Origin: an uncultured Selenomonadales bacterium
Lineage (GTDB): Bacteria > Bacillota_C > Negativicutes > Selenomonadales > Selenomonadaceae
Length of the DNA: 9,044 bases
Direction of reading: 5' to 3'
Assembly (NCBI GenBank): GCA_946407175.1
Contig: CAMJNB010000030.1
Location: 1-9,044, forward strand
In this document: positions 7,487 through 9,044 of the stretch, piece by piece
How positions within the stretch are numbered: position 1 is the stretch's first letter
Layout of the letters: each line of letters begins with the position of its first letter
The notes under the pieces: model-generated
Databases searched by the model: none
What the model was told of the DNA's origin: nothing
Seen by the model: only the letters and a program-made list of their open reading frames with translations
Translations under genes and position numbers: made by a program

Positions 7487-7684
7487 CTAATTAAATTTTA
7501 TGCCGGATTGATGCTCAATACTTTTTAAATCTCTTATACTCATATCTTTAACCGGATGGCGTACAGTTACGCGTCCTTTTTTCGTTGGATGTTTTAATTG
7601 ATGGTGGTCTCCAACGCAATCAAATTCGTATCAGCCATTGGCATAAAGTATTTTTAAAATTTCTCTTGAGGAATAACTCTTCAA
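7487..7684 (-). pseudogene. hicA: HicA-family mRNA interferase toxin, interrupted by in-frame TGA
   Basis: Too short and broken to show as an open frame. The minus-strand frame from TTG 7684 to TAG 7487 encodes 65 codons with a TGA at codon 18 (7633-7631). Before the stop: MKSYSSREILKILYANG. After it: YEFDCVGDHHQLKHPTKKG, then RVTVRHPVKDMSIRDLKSI, then EHQSGIKFN. This matches the double-stranded-RNA-binding-like HicA fold from end to end. The TGA falls exactly where the family has Trp (ANGWY), so one TGG-to-TGA change explains it. The active-site His is kept at residue 27, but the usual GSHH is GDHH. AGGGGA overlaps the ribE stop codon, 9 bases from the TTG, so translation was coupled to ribE. 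The only internal ATG (codon 48) would be too late for a working toxin. The chance that a working HicA is made looks low. Confidence 0.82.
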
Positions 7685-7697
7685 AATCCTATATCCC

Positions 7698-8324
7698 CTA
7701 AAAACCGTTCTGTGCCAAAACTTCACGCGTCAATTCAATCGGCGCTTGCTTGTAATGTAAAAGGCGGTCAATATATTTTGCCAAAATATCTGTTTCAATG
7801 TTGACAAGTGAATCGACGTGCTTAAATTTAAAATTCGTGACGGTCAAGGTATGCGGAATCATCGACACGCAAAATTTATCCGACGTCGCGTCAACTACGG
7901 TTAAGCTTATGCCGTCAAGAGCAACGGAGCCTTTCGCGGCAATTTGACGCAAAATATTTGACTGCGCGGAAACGTCGATAAATACCGCGTTGCCTTCGGG
8001 ACGTATGCTTAAAATTTTTCCCGTGCCGTCAATGTGTCCGCTTACAATATGTCCGCCGAATCTGTCACCGATTTTAAGCGCGCGTTCCAAATTCACCGCG
8101 CCGCCTGGTTGCAATTCGCTTAATGAAGTACGACGCACCGTCTCCGGCATTACGTCAGCCGCAAAAAAATTCGGTGCAAAATCCGTTACCGTCAAGCAAA
8201 TTCCATTCACTGAAATGCTGTCGCCAATTTCAACGTCACTTAAAACTTTCGCGCAGGTAAGTTCAATTCGCCCGCCGTTGAAACTTTTCAACTTGCCGAC
8301 TTCTTCAATAATTCCCGTAAACAT
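7698..8324 (-). CDS. ribE: Riboflavin synthase, alpha subunit
   Basis: Catalyses the last step of riboflavin synthesis, dismutating two 6,7-dimethyl-8-ribityllumazine molecules to riboflavin and the pyrimidinedione; the enzyme is a cytoplasmic homotrimer. 208 residues, the normal length. The two lumazine-binding beta-barrel repeats are visible: the N-terminal MFTGIIEEVG with SVNGICLTVTDF at 38-49, and the second with ALDGISLTVVDA at 135-146. GGHIVSGHIDGTG (90-102) begins the second repeat, and TREVLAQNGF is the usual C-terminal tail. ATG at 8324 has GGAG 9 bases upstream. It is the first gene after the FMN riboswitch and terminator. Its stop codon overlaps the ribosome binding site of the hicA remnant. 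ribD and ribH, often next to ribE in Firmicutes, are absent here. Confidence 0.97.
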   Translation of the reverse strand: MFTGIIEEVGKLKSFNGGRIELTCAKVLSDVEIGDSISVNGICLTVTDFAPNFFAADVMPETVRRTSLSELQPGGAVNLERALKIGDRFGGHIVSGHIDGTGKILSIRPEGNAVFIDVSAQSNILRQIAAKGSVALDGISLTVVDATSDKFCVSMIPHTLTVTNFKFKHVDSLVNIETDILAKYIDRLLHYKQAPIELTREVLAQNGF

Positions 8325-8376
8325 TTTTCAACGCTCCTTTGAATCTATCCAGCTAAACTTTGAAATTTATCTATCT

Positions 8377-8404
8377 AAAAAGCCCTAAGCAAAACGCTCA
8401 GGGC
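8377..8404 (-). terminator. Intrinsic terminator of the FMN riboswitch
   Basis: On the minus strand, GCCCTGAGC (8404-8396) pairs with GCTTAGGGC (8390-8382) as a 9-bp stem with one G-U pair and a 5-base loop, followed by five T (8381-8377). It lies between the aptamer and the ribE ribosome binding site, so it is the expression platform: FMN binding should favour this hairpin and stop transcription before ribE. A second AT-rich hairpin (two AATTAATT copies, 8405-8412 and 8421-8428) sits between it and the aptamer. I could not resolve the antiterminator pairing by eye. Confidence 0.88.
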
Positions 8405-8430
8405 AATTAATTTTTGTCTTAATTAATTTG

Positions 8431-8563
8431 CGTAAAACTTTTTCCCTTCCGGACTTTTACCGTCGGTTTCGGAATTGCGCCGAATCAGCCAAACTTTTTA
8501 ATTGTTCGGTTCGCGGACTGTTACCGCCGGTGAGGAATTTCACCTCGCCCCAAGAGTTTTACG
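8431..8563 (-). promoter_or_regulatory. FMN riboswitch (RFN element) upstream of ribE
   Basis: The minus strand carries the conserved RFN sequence. The closing P1 helix pairs CGTAAAACT (8563-8555) with AGTTTTACG (8439-8431), a perfect 9-bp match. Inside are GGGGCGAGGTGAAATTCC, the ACCGGCGGTAACAGTCCGCG block, a variable arm around GAACAATTAAAAAGTTTGGC, GATTCGGCGCAATTCCGA and ACCGACGGTAAAAGTCCGGA, in the family's usual order. It binds FMN in the nascent mRNA, and with the terminator at 8377-8404 should switch off ribE and the genes behind it when FMN is plentiful. Together with that terminator, a promoter and a repeat, it accounts for the 347-base stretch without genes between flgE and ribE. 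Confidence 0.96.
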
Positions 8564-8568
8564 TTGCA

Positions 8569-8597
8569 AGAATAACATTATTGTTTTACTTTGTCAA
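8569..8597 (-). promoter_or_regulatory. Sigma70-type promoter of the riboflavin unit
   Basis: On the minus strand, a perfect -35 box TTGACA (8597-8592) and TATTCT (8574-8569, 4 of 6 to the -10 consensus) are spaced by exactly 17 bases. Transcription would begin a few bases before the riboswitch P1 helix at 8563, which is where a riboswitch leader is expected to start. Position relative to the aptamer raises confidence above that of the box match alone. Confidence 0.75.
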
Positions 8598-8613
8598 TGA
8601 TTAGCTTTCAGCT

Positions 8614-8658
8614 AGCAACTATCGATCCAGCAACTATCGATCCAGCAACTATCGATCC
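8614..8658. repeat. Three perfect tandem copies of a 15-bp repeat
   Basis: AGCAACTATCGATCC occurs three times without mismatch (8614-8628, 8629-8643, 8644-8658), followed by a partial AGCGATC. The array lies 13 bases after the flgE stop codon and just upstream of the ribE promoter. It shares CAACTA with the minus-strand reading of the heptad arrays at 1441-1496 and 3856-3890, and the adjoining AGCGATCTA (8659-8667) recurs exactly at 3878-3886. Each unit contains the palindrome ATCGAT. Confidence 0.9.
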
Positions 8659-8671
8659 AGCGATCTAGCTA

Positions 8672-9044
8672 CTATCTCTTCATGTTGACGATCGTTTCAA
8701 GCATTTCGTCGCCTACCGTGATGACCTTTGAATTGGATTGGAAACCGCGTTGCGTAATAATCATATCAACCAATTCTGACGCAAGTTCGACGTTCGACAT
8801 TTCCAATGCGGAAGGCGTAAACGAATAACCAAAGTCGCTTACCGTACCTACACGCGCATTGCCGGAGTTGTTGGACTGTTGATAAAGGCTTGTACCTGTC
8901 TTTGTAAGACCGCCGGGATTGGAGAACTGCGCTACTGCTATCTGCGCCTCTGTCTGAATTATGCCGTTTGTGTAAGTTCCCGTAATAACGCCGCTTACGT
9001 CAACCGCCACACTGTTCAAAAGACCCAGCGAATTGCCGTCCGTC
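8672..9044 (-). CDS. flgE: Flagellar hook protein, C-terminal part, 5' end outside the window
   Basis: The last 123 residues of a flagellar hook protein, the subunit of the universal joint between rod and filament, exported by the flagellar type III system. The frame stays open to the window edge (TDGNSLGLLNSV precedes the first in-window candidate start), so the gene begins beyond it and the TTG at 9019 is not its start. Visible: VSGVITGTYTNG, GTSLYQQSNNSG, and the conserved C-terminal coiled-coil segment SALEMSNVELASELVDMI, followed by ITQRGFQSNSKVITVGDEML and ending ETIVNMKR. This end is shared with other rod/hook proteins (FlgG, FlgF). The mid-region NGIIQTEAQIAVAQFSNPGGL fits FlgE best, but FlgG is not wholly excluded. 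It ends in TAG at 8674-8672. No strong terminator hairpin follows before the ribE promoter. Confidence 0.88.
   Translation of the reverse strand, partial: TDGNSLGLLNSVAVDVSGVITGTYTNGIIQTEAQIAVAQFSNPGGLTKTGTSLYQQSNNSGNARVGTVSDFGYSFTPSALEMSNVELASELVDMIITQRGFQSNSKVITVGDEMLETIVNMKR

Noticed and set aside
7631..7633. TGA read as tryptophan by an alternative genetic code
   Set aside because: All other genes use TGG for Trp, no other gene has an internal TGA, and ribBA ends with TGA at its normal family length, so the standard bacterial code applies.
7990..8388. Plus-strand open frame of 132 codons over ribE
   Set aside because: Antisense shadow of riboflavin synthase that also runs across its leader and the terminator; no family resemblance.
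8614..8658. Possible CRISPR array
   Set aside because: The 15-bp units are directly adjacent with no spacers, are far too short for CRISPR repeats, and no cas gene is present.
9017..9019. TTG as the start of a short 115-residue protein
   Set aside because: The frame is open to the window edge with hook-protein-like sequence upstream, so this is the interior of flgE.

Overview
The window reads as chromosomal DNA from an anaerobic, flagellated bacterium of the Firmicutes type, possibly Negativicutes. That placement is tentative: it rests on gene content (flagellar hook gene, ribBA fusion, SEC-C methionine aminopeptidase, FMN riboswitch with intrinsic terminator) and on frequent GTG/TTG starts, not on any marker gene. 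Every gene I can support lies on the minus strand, so the transcription order runs from high to low coordinates. There is no phage, transposase or CRISPR array.

Layout in transcription order. (1) 9044-8672: the 3' end of the flagellar hook gene flgE. (2) 8671-8325: a 347-base non-coding stretch holding a triplicated 15-bp repeat, a sigma70-like promoter, a complete FMN (RFN) riboswitch and its intrinsic terminator. (3) 8324-5934: a riboflavin unit, ribE (riboflavin synthase) and ribBA (DHBP synthase / GTP cyclohydrolase II), with a decaying hicA-hicB toxin-antitoxin pair lodged between them. hicA carries an in-frame TGA at codon 18, and HicB ends before its usual C-terminal DNA-binding domain. 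ribD and ribH are not in the window. (4) 5933-3891: a family 2 glycosyltransferase, preceded by a possible promoter, then methionine aminopeptidase (map). (5) 3830-1500: one long gene fusing MurC to D-Ala-D-Ala ligase, two steps of peptidoglycan precursor synthesis in one polypeptide. (6) 1420-1: an acyl-CoA synthetase-like AMP-binding enzyme, cut by the window edge just before its last catalytic motif.

Working together: riboflavin synthesis is gated by FMN through the riboswitch, and the hicAB relic sits under the same switch. The map, murC-ddl and ligase genes follow one another with short gaps (69 and 79 bases) and may be co-transcribed. The least explained signal is in the gaps themselves. 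Three intergenic regions (1441-1496, 3856-3890, 5836-5905) consist of degenerate tandem units with a strict 7-bp period, and a fourth (8614-8658) has a 15-bp tandem repeat sharing the core CAACTA. These look like a dispersed intergenic repeat family.
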